Origin: Zonotrichia leucophrys gambelii
Lineage: Eukaryota; Chordata; Aves; Passeriformes; Passerellidae
Direction: 5' to 3'
Length of the DNA stretch: 64,000 nt
Assembly (NCBI RefSeq): GCF_028769735.1
Contig: NC_088186.1
Location: 9,145,001-9,209,000 of the forward strand
The position numbers and the translations under genes were made by a program. The notes under the pieces are model-generated. The model was not told the DNA's origin, did no database searches, and saw only the letters and a list, made by a program, of their open reading frames with translations. Shown piece by piece: positions 23,529 through 35,160 of the stretch (the stretch's first letter is position 1; each line of letters begins with the position of its first letter).

Positions 23529-24600
23529 TCACACAAAGCATCAACATATTTTAAATCCCAACTTGTCCAAGCCCCACCAGTGCATAAAGAGCCCCCAAAC
23601 ACCCAAGGGAATATCAGGGAGGAAAGGCTGCTGGAAAAACTGCTGGAAAAGCTCCTTGGCTTCACAGTACCTTGGTGCCTGCTGTGGGGCCAGGACAAAC
23701 CCCCAGGCTGGAATTGCACTTACTTGAGTCTCCAAAAGCATTAAAGAAGAAAGACAAGGTCACACAGTTAAAGGATAACCCAAAGGACACTCGTGGGGGT
23801 GGGACAAGAGCTGATGAGGAGTTTTTGGGGTTAGTCAGCAGCAGTAATGATGTTTTTACCAACCTGTTGGTGTCAAAGCACACCCTGACCCACAGCACAG
23901 CCAGCAGGATTGGATTGGGAGGAAGCACATGGAGTGAGAGAGAGTTTTCCACTGTGTTTGCTCAACTCCAGCTCCAGAGGAGTAGCCAAGAGCCTCATTA
24001 GGACAAAATCAGTCGCTTTAAGCTCCAGCTCAAGAAGGTCAGTGAGCAAAGACATAACCAGCTTTTCAAGAGTTTTCCAATTTAGTCTCACTTGGACCCC
24101 GTTTCCAGAATTCTTTTGAAGTCCTCCTCCAGTTTTCCCTCCAAGAGAGCTCTCCTGGTTCTCCCACGGAACCCAGAGTGCAAACACTGGTGGAACATCA
24201 AAGCCAACAGCCCAGCACAGAATAAACACAGAGAACAGAAAGAAATACAAGTGAGAACAAGACAAACCATCAAATGAGGGGAGACAGGAGAAGAGAGGAG
24301 AACAGTTCAGGAGAAATAATGGAAAGGAACTCAGGGAGAAAAATGGAGGAAGGAAGAGGGGGAAAAGTCACAGTCAATGTATGGAACACAAGAGTTGCTC
24401 ACAAATCACAAGCATCAAATGACAATGACACCTTCCAGTCCTTTCCCTGGATGTTGGTCTGGAGGCTTTCCACAATGATGGGAATGATTTTTTGGGGAAA
24501 AAGAACACAGGGAGAGTGAAGGCACCAGGAGAAGGGGAAGGTTGACAGAGCTCTAAATGAGAAATCCACGTAGTGAATATCGTAACAGAGAGCAACTCAC

Positions 24601-24663
24601 GGTGAATTTACGCTGGAGACTGACGAGCTGCGAGATACAGTACCTCGAGTTTGCTTTACAAAA
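24601..24663 (-). CDS. CACNA1B: CACNA1B alternative cassette exon e18a (21 residues)
   Basis: Exactly 63 nt, flanked by acceptor GCATGTGCAG and donor GTGAGTTG. Joined to e18 (ends GC) it reads A-FVKQTRGTVSRSSSVSSVNS-P, then into e19 as KQQNSS. The length and peptide match the well-known mammalian alpha-1B e18a insert, a Ser-rich segment in the synprint region that affects cumulative inactivation and current size. Both inclusion and skipping keep frame. It lies 7.6 kb from e19 and 8.2 kb from e18. The acceptor has a roughly 100-nt U-rich tract and a TGCATG motif. The Ser-Arg content suggests phosphorylation sites; that is inference. Confidence 0.95.
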
Positions 24664-24668
24664 CTGCA

Positions 24669-24674
24669 CATGCA
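24669..24674 (-). promoter_or_regulatory. TGCATG (RBFOX-type) motif at the e18a acceptor
   Basis: On the transcript strand the sequence runs T-rich tract, TGCATG, TGCAG, e18a. The motif ends 5 nt before the exon, so a bound RBFOX protein would cover the 3' splice site. Repression of e18a by Rbfox2 is known in mammals; use of this copy in this species is inference. Confidence 0.65.
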
Positions 24675-27242
24675 AAAAAACAAAACAAACAAAGAAAACA
24701 AAAAGTGAGAAAAGAAAAAGCCAGAAAACCAAAAAAAAAAAAACCAAACCAAAAGGAAAATCAAACCAAACCAAACAGGCAGAGAAACCATAAAAGACAT
24801 CGGGAGGAGACTCGTACAGGCCGCGTCCTGTTGGGTGCAGACGGGGAGGAGACCAGGCAAGCTCCAGGGCTGTGGAAACCATGGACACACCACCCTCTGG
24901 AGAATGAGGACACAACCAAAGAGTCCAAAAGGGAGGCAAAAGGAAGAGGTGACCAAGAGGCACACAATGAGCATGGAGCTCTGTGGCTCCCTGGTACTCA
25001 CATCACCAAAGTCCTGCAGGAGCCTCCTCTGCCACCCTGGGGAGGCCTGGCTGCAGCCATGGGGGGATTGTGCTGCAAATCCTCATTTCCAAGAGGATTC
25101 CATTTGCTAATTCCTGCTCCTGGCACCAGGAGGAAGCTTTAGCACGGAGCAAGGGCTGGAGAGAGGACCCCAGGCTCCAAAATCCACCTGAGCTCCAGCA
25201 GCTGATGCCACACAACTTCTCCTCAGTCCCTGCCTCAGGAGGCACCCACCTCTCTCCTCGGACAGGGATTGGGATGGGCCTGGCTCAGACTGCCCAAAAT
25301 TGGGTCACTGGGCCTAAAAACCTCAGCCCTGCTGCAGCTCCAGTGGGGCAGGGCCCAGGGGTGAAAGGAGCTTCCTGCAGCTCAAGGAATTTTGTAGATT
25401 CTCCTCCATCTCCTCCACACCATTTCTGTGGGGGGTTCTAAATATGGAAATCACTGAATCACACAGAAAAGGCAGGCAATCCACAGAAAACCAGGATTCT
25501 AAATATCCTGATTGATCTTGGCTTGAGGCATTAATTTTTTCCCAGCTCTAATGATCATTTTTATCAATCTACAGCATTCCAAAAACCCTCCCCAAGACTG
25601 AAAATAAAATCCCTTCGCCTCCTGATTTGCCTTTTCAGTTGCAGCATTTTTCCTCCTGCTTTCATGAACGTTTAAATCTGTTAACAATCAATTCTAGCCA
25701 ACCAGAAAGCCCAGTTAAAATCTAATATTCTCTGGGTATCATAGAAGTAGAGGTTTAAATATACGTTTATTAAAATTAATGGATTGTTCTGAACAGAAAT
25801 ATTGGCTCAGTTACTGCATATAACACAAAATCCAGAGGTTCAGAAACCTGGAGTGAATATAAGAAAAATTATGGAAGGCATCATAAAAGTTTTGCTTGAA
25901 GCAAATAATGAGCTGAGCAGCCAGGTGAAGTATTTTACCTAAACCCCAGGATTTCTGTATTTGTCTGGTGCCAAATGAAACAGGAGCAGAGGCAGAGTGG
26001 GGGTGGCATGTCCTGCATGCTAACCAAGGAAATTATAATTTCCAGGTTGTTCAAGCTGGGAACCTTTTTACTCTTTGGCAACAAAATCCTGCAGAGAACA
26101 AGCCCCTGAGTGCAGGGCATAACCAAGGAATTCCTTTGGGAAAACTTGGGATGGAGGAGAACGCTGCCCTGATTGACCTGGGAGTCAGCACTGTGCAGTA
26201 CATGTGGGGATTTTGGGTTTAATTGTTGGAAATTGTGGAAAGCAGATGCACATCCCTCCGTGGGAGACTGGGATGAGCCTCTGTGTGTCTCCCTGCCTCG
26301 TTTGGTGCTGGGCAGGATGAAGGCCATGCTCTGTCCTTGTCACCTGTGCAGGGAATGTGACACAAGTCCTGCAGCGCTCCAGGCTCACCGCTCTGCTCCT
26401 GTGGTTGGATCTTTTTCAAACCATAAATTTGCCTGGAACCACCATGTGTGAAACCACAGAGCCAGCCCAGCCTCCTTTTCCAGGGCAAAACGACAGCAGG
26501 AGTTGATTTTCACCAGATTCTACTTACCAGGAAGGAGGGACAGAGCCCAGAGAGTGGCTGTGGGTGACACCGATGGTGAGAACAGAGAGGAAAACCCATG
26601 GGAGGAATCAGAACCTCACACACTGACACACTCCAGGGGAGGAGCAGAGGGAAGAAACCACAACCAGCAAGAGGAAAAGAACACCTCTTCTAATCTACAC
26701 CCCCCAGCAGAGCACAGGGCACGGGCTGGGTGTTCAGCAGCTTCTTGCTGGGTCCTGTTGGGTGCCCAGAGCCCAACAGAGATGTGGAAATCACCACGGT
26801 ACTCCCGAGACAGAAGGAAAACATGGAACCTCCGAGATGGAAAACCTGGAGAAACAGAGCAGTTCCCCCCTCCCTGCATCCCCAGACCTGTACAAAAGGG
26901 CCACAGGGGTCAGGGTGAAGGGACTGAGGTGCCACCTCTGGTGGCTTTTCTGTCTTGCTCTCACTGACAGGCACTGGCCCCCTGTGGGACTGCAATCACA
27001 GCACCAGTTCTGTGAACAAGCCCAGTGGGACCAGCAGAAACCAGTCCTGGAGACAGCAGGAGGAGGTCCTTGGAAGCTGGGAAATTGTCCTGGGAAGCAC
27101 AGGTAACTGGAACAGCAGTGGGCAGTGTGACAAACTGTGCTTAGGTCTGGTGCCCACGTCCAGGAGCTCTCTCTGCCACTGCCCACCAGGTTTCATGCAC
27201 CACCCAGGTTCTCCTCCCACCCAAAACTCACCCCTCACACCT

Positions 27243-27372
27243 GTGATTAAATTATTTCCTTGGACCTGGCTACAACTCTAATCCATTACCTCATGGAATT
27301 AATAAAACCCCAAACCTCATAATTCACAGAGTGCAAGAAGTTCCTCCAAGTGTAGCTGATTACCTGGCAGGC
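27243..27372. repeat. 130-bp duplication, copy 1
   Basis: Contains TTTCCTTGGACCTGGCTACA, CATTACCTCATGGAATTAAT and CACAGAGTGCAAGAAGTTCC. Matches 29476-29592 in the same orientation. Confidence 0.75.
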
Positions 27373-28006
27373 TCCTACAAATTTAGAGGTGCTGAAAAAG
27401 GCTTTCCCCAAGCAAAGGTGAGAGAAGGGCACTGGGGAATGCTGTGGGTGCCAGCTGAGCCCCAGGTGTGCCCTGCCTGGGGCAGGGTGAGCTCATGGCA
27501 GCCCCTTTTGTACGGGCCATTGGTGCAGCTCTGGCTGGGACAGGGAAGGCAGACAGGAACCCAAACATGGGGAGTTCAGGCATCAGGCCAGGCAGAAGCA
27601 GGAAAAAACACCAACTTTGCTTTGGGGTCTTTGTGTGACCCCCAAAAGGCTCTTCCTTCCACTGGCAGTGGCACCAAGAAGTGCTTTGGACATCCAGGGC
27701 CTTGGAATTGTCCCCTTGTCCCTGGTCTGGCTGCCAAGGAAGCTGCACCAATGGTTTGCCCTAAGGACCCCTGGCTCTGTGAAGTCCCTCAGGTGCAGAG
27801 GCTGAGCAGGGCAAACGACACAGAGGGGCTGAACAAACCCAGAACTCACCTCCAGAAACAACAAAGCAAGGAAAATGCTAAATGGAAAACAAACAAACAA
27901 AAAATAATCACACAAAAAGAAGAGTGAAGCAATGGGCTCGAATCAAACACACCTCCTGTGTTCAGCCAAACATTGCAAACAGTGATAGAACCAACACATC
28001 ACCCTT

Positions 28007-28545
28007 GTTTTTCATCCTAAATAAATCCTTCAGGGTAGAGTTCACCAGGTGAAAAACCAACTGTGGTCAGTCAAATCTGCTCTCTGGTGGAGCAGAGAAA
28101 TGATGGGGGCTGCATGAGGCACGAGCTCCACACCAGCCTCACTTTTCATCCAGAGAAACCACAAAATAAATCCTGCAGGTTAGAGTTCACCAGGTGAAAA
28201 ACCAACTGTGGTCAGAAAAATCTGCTCAGGTCCCTCTGGTGGAGCAGAGAAATGCTGGGGGCTGCATGAACCAGCAGCTCCACACCAGCCTCACTTTTTC
28301 ATCCTAAATAAATCCTTCAGAAAAGAGTTCACTAAATGAAAAAGGAACTGTGGCCAGACAAATCTGCTCAGGTCCCTTTGGTGGAGCAGAAAAATGCTGG
28401 GGGCTGGATGAGGCAGGAACTCCAGACCAGCCTCACTTTTCATCCAGAGAAATCACAAAATAAATCCTTCAGGCTAGAGTTCACCAGGTGATAAACCAAC
28501 TGTGGCCAGACAAATCTGCTCAGGTGAATCCCTTTGGTGGAGGAG
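28007..28545. repeat. Tandem repeat, four units of about 140 bp
   Basis: Each unit carries TTTTCATCC, AAATAAATCCTTCAGG, AGAGTTCACCAGGTGAAAAA, ACTGTGG and GGTGGAGCAGAGAAATG. Units begin near 28007, 28146, 28297 and 28437. The LTR at 28549 begins right after the array. Confidence 0.85.
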
Positions 28546-28548
28546 GAC

Positions 28549-29133
28549 TGTCACTGTCATATTTTCTGGAAAAATCTCTTTGCCCAGGAGTTTGCTCCTG
28601 GGAAGCTGAGAAACCTCAGAGAAAAAAGAAACCAATAATTATCTGATTTGTTTCTCCTGTGTTTTGCTGCTTTGGAATGTGTTTGGAGATTGTTTACCAA
28701 CTGGTCATTGTTTGATTGGTTTAATGTGAATTGTTTTTACTTAATGACCAATCACAGCCAAGCTGTGTCAGGACTCTGGAAGCAGTCACGAGTTTTTCAT
28801 TATTATCTTATAATCTTCTGTAAGCATCCTTCCTCTATTCTTTAGTATAGTATTCTTTAATATAATAAATAATATAATATTATAATAATATAATTTATAC
28901 ATAAGTATTTAAAATAATAAATATCTAAAAATGGATCAAATTCCTTTCCTAAAACATGGACGAATCAGATCATCATTATCCCCCAAATATAGGGGACCCT
29001 GAAAATACCACAGATCATCCCAACCCTCTGAGCCACCATGATATTATAGGGATAAAATAATAAATGAGCCTTCTAAGAAGATGGAGTCAGATTGATCTTT
29101 CCTTGCCTTTGTCAGGGTGCCCTGAATACAAGA
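28549..29133 (+). mobile_element. Solo LTR, family A, with duplicated 3' part and 6-bp flanks GAGGAC
   Basis: Starts TGTCACTGTCATATTTTCTG. Its 3' block (AATAAATGAGCCTTCTAAGA and GGAGTCAG) occurs twice, at about 28917 and 29048. GAGGAC flanks the whole at 28543-28548 and 29134-29139, so the doubled end belongs to the inserted unit. Confidence 0.75.
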
Positions 29134-29475
29134 GAGGACATTTCTGGAGCTCCAAAGCAATGCAGGACGTTGTGAGGCAGATGATGAACGATCCCTCCCC
29201 AGCACTGCAATGATGAGCCTGTTATTAAAGGAGATCCCTGGTGTCCATCAATCACAAAGCAATTCCCAGCTCCAGGTGGGAAGGTGAAGGTGCCTCTTCA
29301 GAGCCTGGAGAACACTGGATAACAACCAGCTCCTGATGCTTAGGAAATGATGTTCAGTAACCAGCACAATAAATGGAGCTCAGAGCAGAGGAAGGGGGAC
29401 AAGGGGACAATTCCAAGGCACTGGATGTGCAAATTTGGTGGAGCTTGCTTAGGAGGGGAGGCTGGGGCAGGTGAT

Positions 29476-29592
29476 AAATGATTCCCTTGGATCTGGCTGC
29501 AACTGTAATGCACTACCTCATGGAATTAAAAAAACCCAAATCCTGTAAGTCACAGAGTGCAAAAAATTCCTCTTCAGGCACAGCTGACCCTG
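29476..29592. repeat. 130-bp duplication, copy 2
   Basis: Contains TTCCCTTGGATCTGGCTGCA, CACTACCTCATGGAATTAAA and CACAGAGTGCAAAAAATTCC, as in the copy at 27243. Confidence 0.75.
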
Positions 29593-30342
29593 TGTTGGCA
29601 CAGGAAAATGCCAGAGGTGGGGGATCCAACCCCGTGGGAAGGGCTGGAAGGAGCTTTAGGGGAGCCACAGTCAGTGCTGGGAGCAGGACTGGCAAGGGCA
29701 GGGAGGAAACAGCACCTGAGGCAGCACAGCCAACGTGAGTCCTGAGCAGGCTCAGCCCAGGGACAGCTTTGTCACCTCCTGAGGACACTGGCAACGTGAA
29801 CATCGTGATCAAGAAAATCCAAGTCATGCTGTTCTCTGCCAGCACCTGCTTGGACTGATGCAGGCAGGGAAAATATCAATGTTTTCAGAACATCCATCCA
29901 TGCCATTGATGCCTGCTGTTACAGAAATCCATTTCCACAGGTTGGGAAAATAATATTAAACTAGAAAACTAAAAAAAATATTCCTTAGGGAAAGTACAAA
30001 TAGAGATTGATTGGGTAGAGCCACCTTTGCAGGAGCTCAATCCCAGCTTTCCCAGGCCTTGCTTACTCAATCCTACAGGGACTGGATTCTCAGTTCTTAG
30101 TACCTGAGTTTTGGGTTCTGGTGATATTTCCATTCATCAAAAATCCCATTTTTAAGAACACCCAGCACTTTTGGCATGTCCAGCTCTGGATCTGATCTGC
30201 CAGGACTTGCCATGGGCACAACATCTGCTCCACCCTCAGAGCACCACGGGAAATAAGAGCAGGAAATGAAGTGTTGGGGTGGATTTGGGTGCCAAAAGGT
30301 CCCTAAATCAGCCCTGTTGTGCTGGAGAGGGGTATCCAAGGG

Positions 30343-30990
30343 ATGGTGGCTGCAAACCACCCCCTGTCCAAGATTCAGGGGCTGCAAACCACACCCTATA
30401 CAATATTTAGGGGCTGCAAGCCACCCTTCTGTCCAAGACCTAGGGACGGCAAAGTAACACCTATACAGTATTTAGGGGCTGCAAACCACCCCCTGTCCAA
30501 GGTTTAGGGGCTGCAAAACAGCCTCTATCCAAGATTTAGGGGCTGCAAACCACCCCCTGCAAGATTTAGGGGCTGCAGACCACCCCCTGTCCAAAATTTA
30601 GGGTCTGCAAGCCACCTCTCTGTCGAAGACCTAGGGGCTGCAAAGCACCCCCCTATATAAGATTTAGGGGCTGCAAACATCACCCAGCAAGATTTAGGGG
30701 CTGCAAAGCACCCCTGTCCAAAATTTAGGGAATACAAAGCACCCCCTATCAAAGATTTAGGGGCTGCAAAGCACCCCTGTCCAACATTTAGGAGCTGCAA
30801 ACCATCCTCCTATCCAAGATTTAGGGGCTGCAAACCACACTCTACACAATATTTAGGGGCTGCAAAGCATCTCCCTATAAAATATTTAGGGGCTGCAAAC
30901 CACTCCTGCAATATTTAGGGCTGCAAACCATCCCCTATACAATATTTAGGGGCTGCAAACCACCCCTGTTCAAGGTTTAGGGGCTGCCAA
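30343..30990. repeat. 32-bp minisatellite, about 20 copies
   Basis: The unit is GATTTAGGGGCTGCAAACCA followed by CCCCCTGTCCAA, with variable length in the C-rich half. The array spans about 650 bp in the middle of the intron between e18 and e18a. Confidence 0.95.
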
Positions 30991-31004
30991 GCTCCTCTGG
31001 AGCT

Positions 31005-31110
31005 CCCTGAGGATGGAAATTCTGTCCCTGTATGGGTTCTTCACTTGAGAGCTGCATTTGACCCTTGTGGGTCTCTCCCAACTCAGAATATCCTGGGATT
31101 TATGTATAAA
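31005..31110 (+). mobile_element. CR1 LINE 3' tail (short)
   Basis: Contains GACCCTTGTGGGTCTCTCCC followed by AACTCAGAATATCCTGGGAT, typical of a degraded CR1 end. Confidence 0.5.
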
Positions 31111-32151
31111 ATTGCTTTGAGATGGATTTATTAAATCTCACGGGTTACAAGGCACCAATCCACCCAGCCCCTCTTCCCATCTCCCAAAATCTGATTCCTC
31201 CCTTGCCTCCTCCTCCAGGGCTTCATCCCTTTGGGCATCAATCCCTTGACCTAAATGTTGCTTTTTGTCCCCAAAGCAGAGCTCTGTGAGTGGCCATGGA
31301 GCAGGGTAAGGAGATGCCACAGGGTGTCACAGGGTCAGATGTGCAAACCATCCCTTCCACTGTGCTCCTGTGAATTTTCCCACAGCCGGGGCAGAGCAGA
31401 CTTAATTTGAGGCAAAATAAGCAAAAATCCACAATTTTGTCCTCACTTTGAATTGTTGTCACAAAAATCTCCTTGTGCTTTTTAAAACCTGGTGAAAAAT
31501 CATGGGAAAAGGTGATTTTAAGGCAATTTCAGCCTTAGGTCCATGGAAGTGAGTTGGTTTTTTTCTCCCAATTTCTAAGAAATCTTCCCATGCAAAACAC
31601 AGAAGCAAATAAGCACCATCATCATCTTGCATTTTCAAATACCAGAACCAAGAAATTCATCAAAGAGCAGGAGCAATTATCCTCATTTGACTTCTTTTCA
31701 AGGCTGGCCAGAAAATAATTGTAAGGAAAAAATGGTATTTAAAACTATCAAACAGCCAGAGCATAAATAGGAACTGATTACAGCAGTAATGACAAAATAA
31801 AATGGTAAGAAGAATAAAATAGGCAAATTAATAATATTCTTTTCCTTCACATGTAATAAACTGGCTCCACTTGGCCTTTTGTCTTTGCTAAAGTGGATTA
31901 AAGTCCCAGTAAAAAGAGATTTCCACCGAAGGGATCCGGCTGCAGTTCAGGTTTTTTCCAGTAAATTGAGCAGGAAATTTCTTTTTTTTTTTTATGCTTG
32001 AGCTTCTCCAGCCCTTGGAGGTCTCCTCCTGTAAAAGGGGTCTGGAAAACATCAGCAGCTCCCAGTAAAATGCAGGAGCAAACTTTTTGGTGTTGATGCT
32101 GAAATTCCAGAAGAGTTCAAGGATTTCAGCAAGTCCTTGTAAGGAATCCCA

Positions 32152-32480
32152 GAACAGAGTCATGGAATGGTTTGGGTTGGAAGGACCTTAAATCCCATCC
32201 CAGCCTCTGCAGGGACACCTTCCACCACCCCAGGCTGCTCCAAGTCCATCCAACACTTGGATATTTCCAGGGATGTCTCAAACACAGGAACCTGGACCTC
32301 AAATATTTCCACCTACACCTCATTTTGGAAAAGTTGGGCCCAAGGCAAAGCTCTCCAAGGGTTTTGGTATATCAGAGCCTGTGCTTGTCCTCATCCAGGG
32401 ATCTGGGAATCCCAAATGGATGTTCCTGCCTCCAAACCAGAGCATTTTACTCCACCTAGCTCTTTCAAACAGCAAGGAAA
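32152..32480 (-). mobile_element. CR1 LINE 3' fragment
   Basis: Plus-strand text CAGAGTCATGGAATGGTTTG, GGTTGGAAGGACCTTAAATC and CACCCCAGGCTGCTCCAAGT is the reverse complement of a CR1 3' end. 5'-truncated. Confidence 0.75.
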
Positions 32481-32895
32481 GGGAATTCAAACACATTTTT
32501 CAGCTATTTAAAGGATGCCTTTGCACTTCAATTCTCAAGATTATTAAAAAATATCGATTTCTGTGCACACACAGAAACAACTCATAAAAAATCATTAAAC
32601 TCATCTCCTCATTAAAAATCCAAAGTGGGATGTTAACACTTCACCTGGTGAAATCTACCTTAAAAAAAAAAATCCTCCTAAACCACAATTATTCAAAGCT
32701 GAGGCCTTACAAAGAGCACCAAACTGAAAGAAATCCTTCATTAAACTCCTAATTAAATGCTCAGCACTGAAGTATTTGGCCAGAGGTGGTGCAGGAGGGC
32801 TCCCAGACCATGGGATGCTCCAGCTGGACAGACAGACAGACAGACAGAGACACTGCAAAAGGGAAATGCTCTCCCAAGGAATCAAAGGTGCTTAC

Positions 32896-33002
32896 GCAGC
32901 TATGGAGATGTTGGCTGCTGACATGGGGCTCACTTCAGCCACCTCCTTGGCCTTCTGCAGGGCCAGCTTCTGGTTGGTGGCTTCCTCCATCTCCTCCTCG
33001 TC
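32896..33002 (-). CDS. CACNA1B: CACNA1B exon (e18): proximal II-III loop
   Basis: 107 nt between acceptor TGCCTCAG and donor GTAAGCAC. It begins in phase 0 with [20 protein letters not shown] and continues [15 protein letters not shown], ending with GC of a split Ala codon. This is the start of the cytoplasmic loop between domains II and III, upstream of or overlapping the synaptic protein interaction (synprint) region. It is the exon after which the optional e18a cassette is inserted, and its GC end is in frame with both e18a and e19. A 30-bp-unit minisatellite starts 89 nt upstream of its 5' end. Confidence 0.97.
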
Positions 33003-33090
33003 CTGAGGCACAAAAACAAGAGAAAATAGGGAATAAATCATGGAATAACAACAAGCAGAGCTCCTCTGGGGCATGGTGCTGCCACTGCTG

Positions 33091-33310
33091 GGCTGTAAGG
33101 ACACAGGAATTTCAATTTAGGGCTGCAAGGATGCAGGAATTTTAGTTTAGGGCTGCAAGGACACAGGAATTTCAATTTAGGGCTGCAAAGACACAGGAAT
33201 TTCAATTTAGAGACAATATTTTCAATTTAGAGACAGTATTTCCAATTCAGGGCTGCAAGGACACAGGAATTTTAATTGAGGGCTGCAAGGACACAGGGAT
33301 TTCAATTGAG
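33091..33310. repeat. 30-bp minisatellite upstream of e18
   Basis: The unit GGCTGCAAGGACACAGGAAT plus TTCAATTTAG repeats exactly every 30 bp at 33091, 33121, 33151 and 33181, then two 20-bp deletion units, then two more full units. It starts 89 nt upstream of the e18 5' end. Confidence 0.97.
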
Positions 33311-34857
33311 GGCAGATATCCTCACAAGGAGCCCCAGGTTTGGTGCAAGTTGAGGTGAGAATGGCAAGGTTTGGTCTCCTCTCAGCACACAGCAGTGGGA
33401 AAGGAGACTCTGAGGGAGCAGGAATGGGACAATTCCAGGTGGAATTCCCCATTTATCCCAGAGCTGTGTGTGGAACAACCCTCTAAAGCCAATGTCCTGC
33501 TGGAACATCTGCACAGGGCTCCTAAATCCTCCCTGACCTTCTGCCAAGGGGACTTTTCTGAAACAATAATAAAAAAATGATAGATTTGGGATGGTCCTGC
33601 TGCCATCAGTTATTCACACCCACCTCAGACCCCTGAGGACTAAGAAAACAAAAAATGAACCATATTAAATGTAGTTTAATATATAATAAATGTAGAGCAA
33701 AGGGTTCTGTTCCTGCTTCCTGCATATCCCTGGATCAGGAGGATTTTTAACCTCTGAAGATTGTACCTGGGATTTCTCTCTTTCTACCCAACATGAAAAG
33801 CACCACTGAAACTTAAAATTAAAGATCTTAATTTAAAAAAAATACAAAAAATTAATTTCAAAAATTCAAAATTTAAGAATCTTAAACATTGAGGCAAGAG
33901 CAAAACCCAAGGAAACAACCTGATTCCCCTTCAATGGGTACCAAGGGCAACTTTGCTGGAATTTTTAAAAAAAATTTCTTCAAAATAAAGTCAAAGCATG
34001 GAAGGATCATCACAGTTTTGGTAGCAACACCAGCATCTCACAAATCCAGGGGAAACCACACTGAGAGCAGTCCCAGGCTCTTGTGTCAAACTTCATGGAA
34101 TGCACAGGTTCTGCCTCTGCTCTCCAGGCTGCTGCTGCAAGGAGTCACGATTAAAATAATGAGAGCAGACAGATCTCCAGCTTTGGAATAGGAAATTATA
34201 GAGATTTATCCACCCTGAATTCCATCTGCATAAACAGCTCCTCGCTCTGCCTTTGGTGCTATTTGCTTCCACTGAACTCATTTGGAAACTGTTTTATTTT
34301 TCTCCTTCAGAAGGAAAAAAATGTGGAAATTGATTTTAAAAATCATTACCATATAAATTTCTTCTTTTTTTTTTCTTTTTTTTTTCCCTTTGCAAATATT
34401 TGCAAGTCTATAACCAGGCCTGAATAAAAGACCTGCTGAGCAATTATACAAAGTCAATATTTCTCAGCTGCCAAATTCCAGCATTTTATGGATTTTTCTC
34501 CATAATTTCCAGTATTTTATTTTTATTTTATGCCAAATTCCAATTTATCAAAGCTTTGGGAGCTCATTGCAAACCAAGGATGTTTGGTTTAATCCTGGCC
34601 CCCAGCTCAGCCCCAGCTGTCCTTTCACCCTGCTGGGGTGGGAAAGCAGCAAAGCACCCATGCATTGGGATAAATTCAGTGTATTTGGGGAGGAAAAACA
34701 GAAAGTAATGAATTCCACATTTCCCACCCCAGGTTTTGCCATTCCCAGCACAGCAGAGCTCCCTCCATGGAGCAGACTGGGACAGACAGATGTGTTTGTC
34801 TCAGCTGTGTGTCCCCAGGTCCTTGTCCCCCCCAGTTTTCCCCCCTGGACTCTGTGG

Positions 34858-35140
34858 TGTAGGGGGACACAGTATGGGTGAATGAAGGTGATAAAGAATG
34901 TAATCTTATCCCCCAACAAGTTGCAGCTGGACCCTATTACTAAAGATGAGGAGCAGGCTGGATGATAACAGGCAACACCTGTAGCCAATAAGAACAATGT
35001 TATAAAAGAGTGGATTGGTGGGATCTAGAGTTAAATAATTACTGCAAGGACCAGGAACAGTCAGTGCTTAGAGGAGCTGCCTACAGGAGGAATCCTTGCA
35101 CCATAATGAGAATAGAACTGTTGAGCTGTTTAAGACAACA
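34858..35140 (+). repeat. 5' LTR of the mini-provirus
   Basis: TGTAGGGGGACACAGTATGG start; contains GCCAATAAGAACAATG and TATAAAAGAGTGGATTGGTG (CAAT and TATA-like), and ends AAGACAACA. It has a 30-bp segment near its 3' end that the 3' LTR lacks. Confidence 0.9.
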
Positions 35141-35142
35141 AA

Positions 35143-35160
35143 TGGTGACCCCGATGTGAT
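35143..35160 (+). promoter_or_regulatory. Primer-binding site, tRNA-Trp type
   Basis: TGGTGACCCCGATGTGAT lies 2 nt after the 5' LTR. It is complementary to the 3' end of tRNA-Trp with a single mismatch (T for C in CGACGTGAT). Avian alpharetroviruses use the same primer. Confidence 0.88.

Larger units (their letters stand above)
17000..24600 (-). other. Intron between e18a and e19
   Basis: 7.6 kb. It holds a CR1 fragment (17655-18010), LTRs at 19656-20328 and 20936-21325, short CCAAATCCTGTCATCC repeats at 21355-21420, and two copies of a 185-bp duplication (22833 and 23349). The remaining blocks (18011-19655, 21421-22832, 23532-24600) show no recognisable gene. Confidence 0.8.
24664..32895 (-). 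other. Intron between e18 and e18a
   Basis: 8.2 kb. Next to e18a is a roughly 100-nt U-rich tract (24672-24779). It also holds a 130-bp duplication (27243 and 29476), a 140-bp tandem repeat (28007-28545), an LTR (28549-29133), a 32-bp minisatellite (30343-30990), a CR1 tail (31005-31110) and a CR1 fragment (32152-32480). The block 24780-27240 shows no feature. Confidence 0.8.

Noticed and set aside
24651..25142. 163-codon plus-strand frame overlapping e18a
   Set aside because: Lysine/asparagine-rich start comes from the A-rich complement of the e18a pyrimidine tract; no family resemblance.
30343..30990. CRISPR-like array of 32-bp repeats
   Set aside because: No unique spacers of constant length and no cas genes; a tandem minisatellite in a vertebrate intron.
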